Assembly (NCBI GenBank): GCA_002348425.1
Contig: DEBE01000242.1
Coordinates: forward strand, 1-5,898
Length of the DNA stretch: 5,898 bases
Reading direction: 5' to 3'
Source of the DNA: Alphaproteobacteria bacterium UBA2964
GTDB taxonomy: Bacteria > Pseudomonadota > Alphaproteobacteria > MPNO01 > UBA2964
This document shows, one piece after another, positions 1-5,898 of the stretch (its first letter is position 1; every line of letters starts with the position of its first letter). Both the position numbers and the translations under genes were made by a program. The notes under the pieces were generated by a model. That model ran no database searches. It had not been told where the DNA came from and saw only the letters and a program-made list of their open reading frames with translations.

Positions 1-540
1 CCAACGCCCTTTAAAGTCGAATTCCTTTTCGGAAGTCCATATCTTTTTTAAAAATCGAAGCCATTCGGTAGCATATTCATAACGAACCTCGTGCTCATTC
101 CATTGAGCACCAAACATTTCAAATTCATTCTTAAACCAACCGCAGACAATATTTAGGGCAAAACGCCCTCCAGAAATATGGTCTATGGTTGCGCATTGTT
201 TCGCTGCAGCAACCGGGTGAATGAGTGGTACGTGCGCGGTGGAGAAAATGCAGCTATATTCGGTGATAGCAGAGACAGCTGAGGCCCAGTTGAAAGTTTC
301 AAAGGTTCGGTTGTTGAAATTTGTTGTTCCACCATAGCCCTTCCAACGTGCAACAGGTAATAGCACCTCGAAACCGGATTTGTCGGCCATTTTGGCAACC
401 TCAACAGTTTCCGGCCATGTCATTTTCCAAGTATTATCTGCGGTGGTTATAGTTGAACCGTGCGAACAATTCATTCCTATGATCCCTAATTTTAACTTAT
501 TATTGTTATAAAGAGGGCTTGTACTTGTGATGCTAGTCAT
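1..540 (-). CDS. LLM-class flavin-dependent monooxygenase, N-terminal part (3' end beyond window)
   Basis: This open frame runs leftward from an ATG at 540-538 and is still open at the window edge, giving 180 residues of a family that is usually about 330-390 long. The protein should be a bacterial-luciferase-like TIM-barrel enzyme that uses reduced FMN and O2 to oxidise a small organic substrate. Seen in the translation: a first barrel strand LKLGI (about residues 16-20), the segment RWKGYGG (65-71), and the strongly family-typical ATIDHISGGRF (117-127) followed by NIVCGWFKNEF (130-140) and ERY-like HEVRYEYATEW (150-160). The overall pattern resembles the RutA (pyrimidine oxygenase) and SfnG (dimethylsulfone monooxygenase) branch, but the substrate cannot be assigned. 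The ATG start fits the family's short N-terminus; an in-frame stop lies just upstream (minus strand, about 576-574). No clear Shine-Dalgarno precedes it. It is transcribed divergently from the ABC/dioxygenase genes. Confidence 0.9.
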   Translation of the reverse strand, partial: MTSITSTSPLYNNNKLKLGIIGMNCSHGSTITTADNTWKMTWPETVEVAKMADKSGFEVLLPVARWKGYGGTTNFNNRTFETFNWASAVSAITEYSCIFSTAHVPLIHPVAAAKQCATIDHISGGRFALNIVCGWFKNEFEMFGAQWNEHEVRYEYATEWLRFLKKIWTSEKEFDFKGRW

Positions 541-562
541 CGTGACAACTTTATCGGTATTT

Positions 563-576
563 TGATTTTGCAATCA
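563..576. promoter_or_regulatory. Possible operator: inverted repeat TGATT-ttgc-AATCA
   Basis: Two perfect 5-base arms, TGATT (563-567) and AATCA (572-576), flank a 4-base spacer. The centre also contains the palindrome TTGCAA (568-573). It lies between the divergent genes and immediately beside a possible plus-strand extended -10 box, a suitable place for a regulator controlling one or both directions. No regulator gene is in the window. Short arms like this can arise by chance in AT-rich DNA. Confidence 0.3.
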
Positions 577-585
577 TGTAATAAT
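577..585 (+). promoter_or_regulatory. Possible extended -10 element for the ABC operon
   Basis: TGT followed by AATAAT matches the TGn-TATAAT extended -10 pattern at five of six hexamer positions. A start of transcription near 592 would give a leader of about 67 bases before the ATG at 659. No convincing -35 box lies 16-18 bases upstream, which an extended -10 promoter can tolerate. This is inference from pattern only. Confidence 0.25.
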
Positions 586-615
586 TTTGGTTTTCTATAA
601 CAAATCCGGGTGTTA

Positions 616-644
616 ATAACGCGGTCGGACGCGAAAAATGTCAA
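616..644 (-). promoter_or_regulatory. Possible promoter for the divergent monooxygenase gene
   Basis: On the minus strand a perfect TTGACA -35 hexamer occupies 644-639. At 17-base spacing the -10 position reads CGTTAT (621-616), only three of six matches to TATAAT, so the promoter is doubtful or needs an activator. It would give a leader of about 70 bases before the monooxygenase ATG at 540. Confidence 0.25.
620..633. repeat. Short GC-rich inverted repeat CGCG-N6-CGCG
   Basis: CGCG at 620-623 and 630-633 flank six bases in an otherwise AT-rich spacer. It lies between the possible minus-strand -35 and -10 boxes. It could be a protein-binding site or a small hairpin in the plus-strand leader. 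The arms are only four bases long, so support is weak. Confidence 0.2.
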
Positions 645-658
645 TAAATTTATAAAGT

Positions 659-2542
659 ATGAATAGTATAGATTCCGTTAAAAGCCCACATAAACTTAGC
701 TCCAGGATTTATGCTAGGACTTATGCAGGTTTAGAAATAGATCCAGATCGTAATCTAAGCGATGATGCTGTTGTTTTTTGGCGCATTATTAAGTTAGCTT
801 TTAGTAATCGGATCAGAATTACGTTAGCCCTAATTGGAATTGTCGCTGCGGCCTGTTTCCAATTAATGATACCCCAATTTCTTGGCAACGCTGTTGACGG
901 TGCCCTGGGTTTAATTGGGACGGGTGTTGTTTCTATAGAAGAAGGACGGCGAGCTTTATATTATGCGGCTGGATTGCTTTTGGCGGCAGCCGTATTCCGG
1001 GGATTATTTACTCTACTTCACAATTATTGCGGGGAATCAATTGGTCACCTTTTAGCGTTTGATCTTAGGATTGCCTTTTATGCAAAGTTACAACAGCTGA
1101 GCTTCTCTTTTCACGATCATGTGCACACTGGTGAACTGATTACTCGAGGTATGCTAGACCTTGAGGGTATCCGGTCTTTTATGAATGGCGGTCTATTGCG
1201 TGTTTTACTCCTCATAATTTTGATAGGGGTTGGCGCTTATTTGTTAATCTCAGCCGACCTTATTATGGGATTATTAGCGCTTAGTTTTGTACCTTTTGTT
1301 GCGTGGATATCAGCGGTTTCGAGACTGAAGCTCCGAGGCCTGTGGTGGACACTACAAGAAAAAATGGCTGTTCTTGGACGGATTATGGATGAAAACCTGA
1401 CAGGAATTCGTGTCGTTAGAGCATTTGGCGCTGAACCTTATGAACTGGAAAAATATGATTTTGCCTCCGAGGAGGCTCACTCGCTAGCTGCAGCGCGAAT
1501 TAAGACAAGAGTTGTTTCAACGACTACGATGACTTTTGCCTACTTCGTCGCAATGGGGTTGGTGCTTTGGGTTGGAGGTATACGAGTAATAGATGGACAG
1601 ATGACTGTCGGAAAACTGACTGAGTTTTTGACTTTTATGACAATATTACAGGCGCCGGTTCGTCAGTTGGGAGTAGTGGTTAATTCTTTCGCGAGAGCAC
1701 TGACTTGTGGTGCGAGAATGTTCGGGATTCTGGATCTAAAACCTGTCATTTCTAATGATGATGAAGCAGAAGATATTTCCGACGATATAAATACACTAAA
1801 GTTTGAAAATGTTAGTTTCACCTATCCTGGCGAGGGCTTACCCGAAGTTTTAAAAGGCATCACCTTCTCGGTAAACAGAGGGAAGACACTGGGTATTGTT
1901 GGTCCGCCCGGAAGCGGGAAATCAACAATAGCTCATCTTATACCACGATTTTATGAAGTTTCAGCGGGGCAAATTACGATAGACAATGTGGATATCAGGA
2001 GAATATCTCTTTCTTCTTTGAGACGTAATGTGGGTGTCCTTTCTCAGGATCCATTTCTATTTACTGCCTCTCTTGAAAATAATGTTGCATATGGAAACCC
2101 TTGGGCGGAAAAGGTAATGATTTCCAAAGCTACTTCTATTTCGCAAATTGATAGTTTTATAGAAGGGTTGCCCCAAGGGTACGACACATTGGTAGGTGAG
2201 CGCGGTGTTTCATTGTCGGGCGGTCAAAAACAAAGAATTGCGATAGCTCGTACAGCAATGCTAAAGCCTCGAATTCTTGTTTTAGATGATTCTACTGCCG
2301 CAATTGACGCGGGCACAGAACAACGGATTCGGATGGCGCTAAAAGAGCAGGCTCAGGACACGGCCACAATTATTATCTCACACCGTTTAGGGACTTTACG
2401 TCATGCCGATGAAATCATTTTTCTTGAATCGGGCCGTATAGTGGAACGTGGGTCACATGAAGAATTAATAAAATACAACGGCAAATATGCGGCTTTATTC
2501 GCGTTGCAAAGTCGTGAAGATGCAGAAAATAAAATCAAGTAA
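659..2542 (+). CDS. ABC exporter half-transporter, subunit A (degenerate catalytic carboxylate)
   Basis: A 627-residue inner-membrane half-transporter with the type IV exporter order of transmembrane domain then nucleotide-binding domain. A polar N-terminal extension of about 45 residues precedes six hydrophobic segments near 53-74, 98-120, 178-197, 200-220, 288-308 and 319-342. The ATPase domain shows an A-loop Tyr389 (FTYP), Walker A GPPGSGKST (415-423, Lys421), Q-loop Gln463, an intact LSGGQ signature (519-523), Walker B ILVLDD with Asp543, and switch His575. The residue after Walker B is Asp544 instead of the catalytic Glu, the hallmark of the degenerate-site subunit of heterodimeric exporters such as TM287/288 or BmrCD. 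The partner is encoded 13 bp downstream. The export substrate (drug, lipid, metabolite) cannot be read from the sequence. The ATG at 659 has no strong Shine-Dalgarno; an in-frame stop at 653-655 rules out the ATG at 638. Confidence 0.93.
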   Translation: MNSIDSVKSPHKLSSRIYARTYAGLEIDPDRNLSDDAVVFWRIIKLAFSNRIRITLALIGIVAAACFQLMIPQFLGNAVDGALGLIGTGVVSIEEGRRALYYAAGLLLAAAVFRGLFTLLHNYCGESIGHLLAFDLRIAFYAKLQQLSFSFHDHVHTGELITRGMLDLEGIRSFMNGGLLRVLLLIILIGVGAYLLISADLIMGLLALSFVPFVAWISAVSRLKLRGLWWTLQEKMAVLGRIMDENLTGIRVVRAFGAEPYELEKYDFASEEAHSLAAARIKTRVVSTTTMTFAYFVAMGLVLWVGGIRVIDGQMTVGKLTEFLTFMTILQAPVRQLGVVVNSFARALTCGARMFGILDLKPVISNDDEAEDISDDINTLKFENVSFTYPGEGLPEVLKGITFSVNRGKTLGIVGPPGSGKSTIAHLIPRFYEVSAGQITIDNVDIRRISLSSLRRNVGVLSQDPFLFTASLENNVAYGNPWAEKVMISKATSISQIDSFIEGLPQGYDTLVGERGVSLSGGQKQRIAIARTAMLKPRILVLDDSTAAIDAGTEQRIRMALKEQAQDTATIIISHRLGTLRHADEIIFLESGRIVERGSHEELIKYNGKYAALFALQSREDAENKIK

Positions 2543-2544
2543 TT

Positions 2545-2549
2545 GGAAA
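2545..2549 (+). promoter_or_regulatory. Ribosome binding site for ABC subunit B
   Basis: GGAAA sits 6 bases before the ATG at 2556, just after the TAA of subunit A (2540-2542). It is a modest site but supports the chosen start and coupled translation of the two subunits. Confidence 0.5.
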
Positions 2550-2555
2550 TGATTA

Positions 2556-4448
2556 ATGTCGACTACTTATAGAACATCTTCAGATCCCAAGGCGGCGCGG
2601 CCACCCCATGCGGTTGTTGGTTCTCAAATAAGTCAGGACGAGGTTATATTTGGCGCAGCCTTTGATCGGAAAGTTGTCCGACGATTTTCAGAGTTTGTAA
2701 AACCCTACAAGAAGACTGTTGGTCTAGCCCTTATCGCTGTATTGGTATTCACAGCGGCGCAATTATCAATCCCCTTAGTAATTAAATATGCAATCGATGA
2801 GGCATTGATATCTAAAGTGGGTGGACAAGGTCTTCTTATGTTGTCGGTCGCCATATTTGGAGCAGTTATAGTCATTAATTATGCCGCAAATTACCTTCAA
2901 GATAGACTAGTAGGTTTAACGGGTGAACGTGTGATCTTCGATCTTAGAAGAGCAATGTATGCCCATTTACAAAATGTTGCCCTAACTTTTATGGATAAAA
3001 CAGAAGTGGGGCGCATGATGTCGCGTTTGCAGGGAGATGTTAATTCATTACAGGAATTTCTCGAAAATACTATTACCGCATTTGGAGACCTCGTCCTACT
3101 TTTTGGTATTATCATTATAATGCTGACATTAAATTTTGAGCTCGGTTTATTAACCCTTTCTGTTGTCCCTACCTTATTTTTTGTAAGAATTTTATGGTTG
3201 CCTAAAGCCAAAGTGGCTTTTAGGAGGGCGCGCGAGACAAATTCAATTACTAATGGTGCCTTGGCAGAAGGGATTCATTCCGTTCGGACCGTGCAGGGTA
3301 TGAACCGAGAGAATGTAAACTTAGATCTCTATAGTGATAAATCTAACGATAACCTCGGTGCACACCTTCGCTCTGCAAAATTTGCGCAGGTTATGGTCCC
3401 AATCGTTGATACTCTCACCGGCGCAGCTATGGCTATCGTAGTGGTAATCGGCGGCGCATTAGTTCTTGACCGCACGCTTGATGTTGGAGTGATGGTCGCA
3501 TTTTTATTTTATGTGCAGAGGTTTTTTGATCCAATCCGATCGTTAACGGCACAATATAGTATAATGCAAAGGGCGATGGCATCGGGACAGAGGATATTTG
3601 AAGTTCTTGATGTCCCACTGGATATAACTGATAAAGTTAATGCGTTAGACCCGAAAAGAATTGAGGGTGAGATCGAATTTCGAAGTGTTACGTTTGGTTA
3701 TTATCAAAATCAACCGGTTATTAAAAATTTAAGTTTAAAAGTTAATCCTGGAGAAACAGTGGCATTGGTTGGTCCTACGGGTTCAGGTAAGACGAGTATA
3801 ACTTCATTGCTAAACCGATTTTATGATGTCTGGGACGGTGAGATACTTATCGACGGCATAGATGTTCGCGATTATTCCAAGGGCGCCCTAGGTCAACATG
3901 TTTCGATGGTATTACAAGACCCGTTTCTGTTTACGGGTAGTATCCTAGAAAATATACGCTATAGGACCAGGGGTGCGTCACGCGAGGATATAAAAAAGGC
4001 GGCAGAGGTTGTAGGCGCCCATGATTTCATTTCGGCTTTACCATTTGGTTACGATACGATCCTGGAACAACAGGGCCACAATCTTTCGATGGGTCAACGG
4101 CAGCTATTAAGCTTCGCCCGCGCCCTTGTAGCAAACGCAAAAGTTTTGATTCTCGATGAAGCTACGGCCAATATTGATAGCTATACGGAACGACAAATAC
4201 AAATTGCTCTTGAAAAACTATTACAAGGTAGAACGGGAATAGTAATAGCCCATCGCCTTGCTACCGTGCGGAATGCAGATAGGATTGTTGTATTACAAGA
4301 GGGTCAAATAATTGAGACTGGGACGCATCAAAGGTTGATTATGAAAGATGGACTTTACGCTAAACTCTATGAATTAAATTATGCATCATTTGATGATTTA
4401 CCCATGAATGTTATCAGCCAATCTTTGACAACGCCTGTACGTTCATAA
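2556..4448 (+). CDS. ABC exporter half-transporter, subunit B (non-canonical signature motif)
   Basis: A 630-residue half-transporter with the same architecture as its neighbour and almost the same length. A polar, Pro/Ala-containing N-terminus of about 50 residues precedes hydrophobic segments near 54-76, 92-114, 172-193, 195-214, 281-303 and 308-328. The ATPase domain shows Tyr382 (A-loop), Walker A GPTGSGKTS (406-414, Lys412), Q-loop Gln454, Walker B with Asp534 followed by the catalytic Glu535 (ILDEATANID), and switch His566. The signature reads LSMGQ (510-514) instead of LSGGQ. In an A/B dimer this altered signature faces the nucleotide bound to subunit A, where the catalytic Glu is also missing, while A's intact LSGGQ completes the competent site on B. 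It starts 13 bp after subunit A. No terminator is seen in the 33 bp before the dioxygenase gene. Confidence 0.93.
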   Translation: MSTTYRTSSDPKAARPPHAVVGSQISQDEVIFGAAFDRKVVRRFSEFVKPYKKTVGLALIAVLVFTAAQLSIPLVIKYAIDEALISKVGGQGLLMLSVAIFGAVIVINYAANYLQDRLVGLTGERVIFDLRRAMYAHLQNVALTFMDKTEVGRMMSRLQGDVNSLQEFLENTITAFGDLVLLFGIIIIMLTLNFELGLLTLSVVPTLFFVRILWLPKAKVAFRRARETNSITNGALAEGIHSVRTVQGMNRENVNLDLYSDKSNDNLGAHLRSAKFAQVMVPIVDTLTGAAMAIVVVIGGALVLDRTLDVGVMVAFLFYVQRFFDPIRSLTAQYSIMQRAMASGQRIFEVLDVPLDITDKVNALDPKRIEGEIEFRSVTFGYYQNQPVIKNLSLKVNPGETVALVGPTGSGKTSITSLLNRFYDVWDGEILIDGIDVRDYSKGALGQHVSMVLQDPFLFTGSILENIRYRTRGASREDIKKAAEVVGAHDFISALPFGYDTILEQQGHNLSMGQRQLLSFARALVANAKVLILDEATANIDSYTERQIQIALEKLLQGRTGIVIAHRLATVRNADRIVVLQEGQIIETGTHQRLIMKDGLYAKLYELNYASFDDLPMNVISQSLTTPVRS

Positions 4449-4481
4449 TCCTGAATATATACTGATATTGCGATTATTTCT

Positions 4482-5510
4482 ATGTTTGCTTATCTTACTG
4501 TATGGGAGAGGCAAAGGTATGGTGACAAATGTGTTAAAAAAAAAAATAAAAAATCGCTGGTAAAAGTAGAAAAAGTCGGTGCCCATCTGGGTGCGGAAAT
4601 ATCCCACATCGATCTGTCACAATCGATTTCAGATGAAGACCTATCAGTAATTCATAAGGCATTTGTAAAGCATGAAGTGATCATTTTTCGCAACCAGAAC
4701 CTAACCCAAGAAGAATATATAAAATTTGGAAAACAGTTTGGAGAATTGACAGTTCATCCTTTTGCTACGAGCCTTCCAGATCATCCTGAGATAATCGTTT
4801 TGGATAATGATGGAAATAATCCACCGTTATCGACGGATCAGTGGCATAGTGATGAAATGTTCCGTGAGGAACCTCCAGCCGCGACTATAATCCGTTCAAC
4901 GATTACACCTAGCATCGGTGGCGACACTCTTTTAGCGAGTATGACCGCTGCATTCGATGGCCTTAATCCGGCGTTAAAGAACTTCTATGCCAACCTTGAG
5001 GCAGTCAACGACTTCAAAGTATTTCGGGCACTTTATGAAGACACCTACGAAGGGCGTAAAAAACTCGTAGAAATGGAAGAGTTATTCCCAAATGTATCGC
5101 ACCCGGTGGTAAGGGTTCACCCGGTTAATAAACGACCATTAATTTATGTTAGTCCACAAACCACAAAATATATTGAAGGGGTTAGGGACTTCGAAAGTGA
5201 ACAAATACTAAATATGCTTTACCAGCTACCTGAAATTCCTGAATATCAATACAGAGTCAGGTGGGAACCCAATATGATCATTATTTGGGACAATCGATCG
5301 ACCCAGCATTACGCACCCCGGGATTATTTGCCACATCGTCGTCGTATGGAGAGATTAACTGTAAAAGGTGATAAACCCTTTGGAAGTAAAAAGAAGATGA
5401 AAGGCTCAGTTGTTAAAATGAATATCAGGGGTACAGATAAGGCTGAGAAAACTGGCAGTCATCGAAAGAATCTGACCAGACCGTCAACCAATATGACAAA
5501 AAATCGATAG
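4482..5510 (+). CDS. TauD/TfdA-family Fe(II)/2-oxoglutarate-dependent dioxygenase (start uncertain)
   Basis: A cytoplasmic non-haem iron enzyme that couples decarboxylation of 2-oxoglutarate to oxidation of a substrate; TauD and TfdA relatives cleave sulfonates or aryloxyacids, but this substrate is unknown. The family core begins near Val27 (VEKVGAHLGAEISHIDLS). The iron-binding triad is clear: His122 and Asp124 (QWHSDE) and His276 (WDNRSTQHYA). Thr149 and Arg291 lie at the spacings expected for 2-oxoglutarate binding (27 after the first His, 15 after the last, as in TauD). The core ends near residue 301, typical of a family of about 280-300. Beyond it is a tail of about 40 residues rich in Lys/Arg (13 basic, 2 acidic), probably disordered. 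The ATG at 4482 is the only in-frame ATG before the core, has no Shine-Dalgarno and adds unusual residues, so the true start may be 4519 in another frame, joined across the 11-A run. It lies 33 bp after ABC subunit B. Confidence 0.88.
   Translation: MFAYLTVWERQRYGDKCVKKKNKKSLVKVEKVGAHLGAEISHIDLSQSISDEDLSVIHKAFVKHEVIIFRNQNLTQEEYIKFGKQFGELTVHPFATSLPDHPEIIVLDNDGNNPPLSTDQWHSDEMFREEPPAATIIRSTITPSIGGDTLLASMTAAFDGLNPALKNFYANLEAVNDFKVFRALYEDTYEGRKKLVEMEELFPNVSHPVVRVHPVNKRPLIYVSPQTTKYIEGVRDFESEQILNMLYQLPEIPEYQYRVRWEPNMIIIWDNRSTQHYAPRDYLPHRRRMERLTVKGDKPFGSKKKMKGSVVKMNIRGTDKAEKTGSHRKNLTRPSTNMTKNR
4504..4511 (+). promoter_or_regulatory. Shine-Dalgarno-like GGGAGAGG before an out-of-frame ATG (4519)
   Basis: This purine-rich sequence, seven bases before the ATG at 4519-4521, is the best ribosome binding site near the dioxygenase gene. 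The ATG it serves is one frame away from the dioxygenase: read literally it encodes only 14 codons (MVTNVLKKKIKNRW) before TAA at 4561-4563. One extra A in the downstream run would make it MVTNVLKKKNKK and continue straight into the dioxygenase core, about 330 residues in total. Confidence 0.5.
4536..4546 (+). repeat. A11 homopolymer inside the start region of the dioxygenase gene
   Basis: Eleven consecutive A bases, then a T (4547) and six more A (4548-4553). The run lies within the first codons of the dioxygenase gene and separates the well-placed ATG (4519) from the frame carrying the family domain. Runs of this length are prone to sequencing indels, replication slippage and RNA-polymerase slippage; AAAAAAA is also a classic site for ribosomal -1 slippage. 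Confidence 0.9.
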
Positions 5511-5512
5511 GA
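5509..5512 (+). promoter_or_regulatory. Ribosome binding site for the CMD-family gene
   Basis: AGGA overlaps the TAG stop codon of the dioxygenase gene and lies 6 bases before the ATG at 5519. This supports the start and suggests translational coupling of the two genes. Confidence 0.6.
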
Positions 5513-5518
5513 CTTAAA

Positions 5519-5898
5519 ATGAAAGACAACGAATTTCCCCCCGACGTTTATAAGGATTCCGGTTTTCGTTTACCTCTGCCTAAACGAGAGGAACTAGATA
5601 AGGAAGCACAAATTATTTTTGATCATTTCATGGACCCCGACAGTGATACCTATGTCGGTATTCGGGGCCCTGGAGGGATACGGCTTCATAGTCCGAAGCT
5701 TTCGCGGCTCACCCAAGAAGTTAATCATTATCTCCGTCACGAATCTGGTATAAGTAAGAGAGTAAGAGAATTAGCAATTTTAACTACCGCCCGTGAGCTT
5801 AACCATCAATTTGAATGGGTCGCACACGAACCTGCAGCTTTGAAAGTAGGGATATCTCAAGATATCGTTGATGTTATTAAATATCGTAGGTCTTGCTT
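5519..5898 (+). CDS. Carboxymuconolactone decarboxylase (CMD)-family protein, N-terminal part (runs off window)
   Basis: The ATG at 5519 opens a frame that is still open at the window end, giving 126 residues. After a polar N-terminus (KDSGFRLPLPKREELD), the region near residues 80-110 carries the CMD/AhpD-fold signature: RELAILTTARELNHQFEW, then VAHEPAALKVGIS. Members include gamma-carboxymuconolactone decarboxylase and the AhpD peroxidase. At the AhpD active site (E-x2-C-x2-C-x3-H) this protein has E-x2-H-x2-E-x3-H, so both redox cysteines are absent and it is unlikely to be an AhpD-type thiol peroxidase. A decarboxylase, hydrolase or other role is possible; the reaction is not known. It starts 8 bp after the dioxygenase stop with a good Shine-Dalgarno, so the two are probably co-translated and act in one pathway. 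Confidence 0.88.
   Translation, partial: MKDNEFPPDVYKDSGFRLPLPKREELDKEAQIIFDHFMDPDSDTYVGIRGPGGIRLHSPKLSRLTQEVNHYLRHESGISKRVRELAILTTARELNHQFEWVAHEPAALKVGISQDIVDVIKYRRSC

Larger units (their letters stand above)
541..658. promoter_or_regulatory. Divergent intergenic region between the monooxygenase and the ABC operon
   Basis: These 118 bases separate two divergent start codons and must hold the promoters for both directions unless starts are further inside. The region is very AT-rich apart from a GC-rich patch around 620-633. It contains two short inverted repeats and weak promoter-like boxes, listed separately. No gene is visible: the ATG at 638 on the plus strand opens only a 5-codon frame that ends at 653-655. 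Confidence 0.6.

Noticed and set aside
183..404. 73-codon open frame on the minus strand
   Set aside because: It overlaps the monooxygenase gene in another frame of the same strand and has no recognisable domain; the monooxygenase frame is clearly the coding one.
638..655. Alternative upstream ATG for ABC subunit A
   Set aside because: It is in frame but meets TAA at 653-655 after five codons, so it cannot extend the protein.
2897..3211. 104-codon open frame on the minus strand
   Set aside because: It is antisense to the membrane domain of ABC subunit B, has no family features and is explained by the composition of the real gene.
3433..3618. 61-codon open frame on the minus strand
   Set aside because: Antisense shadow of ABC subunit B with no domain features.
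4425..4430. Perfect TTGACA hexamer near the end of ABC subunit B, as a promoter for the dioxygenase
   Set aside because: No -10 box lies at 16-18 bases; CATAAT (4444-4449) is only 13 bases away and TATACT (4458-4463) is 27 away.
4449..4481. Possible terminator between ABC subunit B and the dioxygenase
   Set aside because: Only a trivial AT-rich self-complementary stretch is present; there is no GC stem followed by a T run.

Overview
The window is an AT-rich bacterial segment (roughly 40% G+C by eye) with compact gene spacing. It carries five protein-coding genes, and the two at the edges are cut off. The families present are a flavin-dependent monooxygenase of the bacterial-luciferase type, a pair of ABC-exporter half-transporters, a TauD/TfdA-type 2-oxoglutarate dioxygenase and a carboxymuconolactone-decarboxylase (CMD)-like protein. 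This mix is typical of oxidative catabolic accessory regions in free-living, often marine, proteobacteria. SAR202-type Chloroflexi also carry many such genes. The sequence alone does not settle the taxon. I see no RNA gene, insertion sequence, CRISPR array, phage gene or attachment site.

Layout: positions 1-540 hold the N-terminal 180 residues of the monooxygenase on the minus strand. A 118-bp divergent intergenic region (541-658) has short inverted repeats and weak promoter-like boxes. From 659 to the right edge every gene is on the plus strand with short gaps (13, 33 and 8 bp) and no visible terminator, so one transcript is likely: ABC half-transporter A (659-2542), ABC half-transporter B (2556-4448), the dioxygenase (4482-5510) and the CMD-family protein (5519 to beyond 5898).

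How they may work together: the two ABC proteins look like an obligate heterodimer. A has Asp in place of the catalytic Glu after Walker B, and B has LSMGQ in place of LSGGQ. Both substitutions fall on the same composite ATP site, leaving the other site canonical. The three enzymes suggest oxidative processing of a small organic substrate, with the exporter perhaps removing a toxic compound or product. The substrate cannot be read from the sequence.

The most unusual point is the start of the dioxygenase gene. The only in-frame ATG (4482) has no ribosome binding site and adds about 26 non-family residues. A better start, ATG at 4519 behind a GGGAGAGG sequence, lies in another frame and meets an 11-A run. 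A one-base gain in that run (DNA, transcript or ribosomal -1 slip) would join it to the dioxygenase frame. This is either a homopolymer error or a slippage/phase-variation device.
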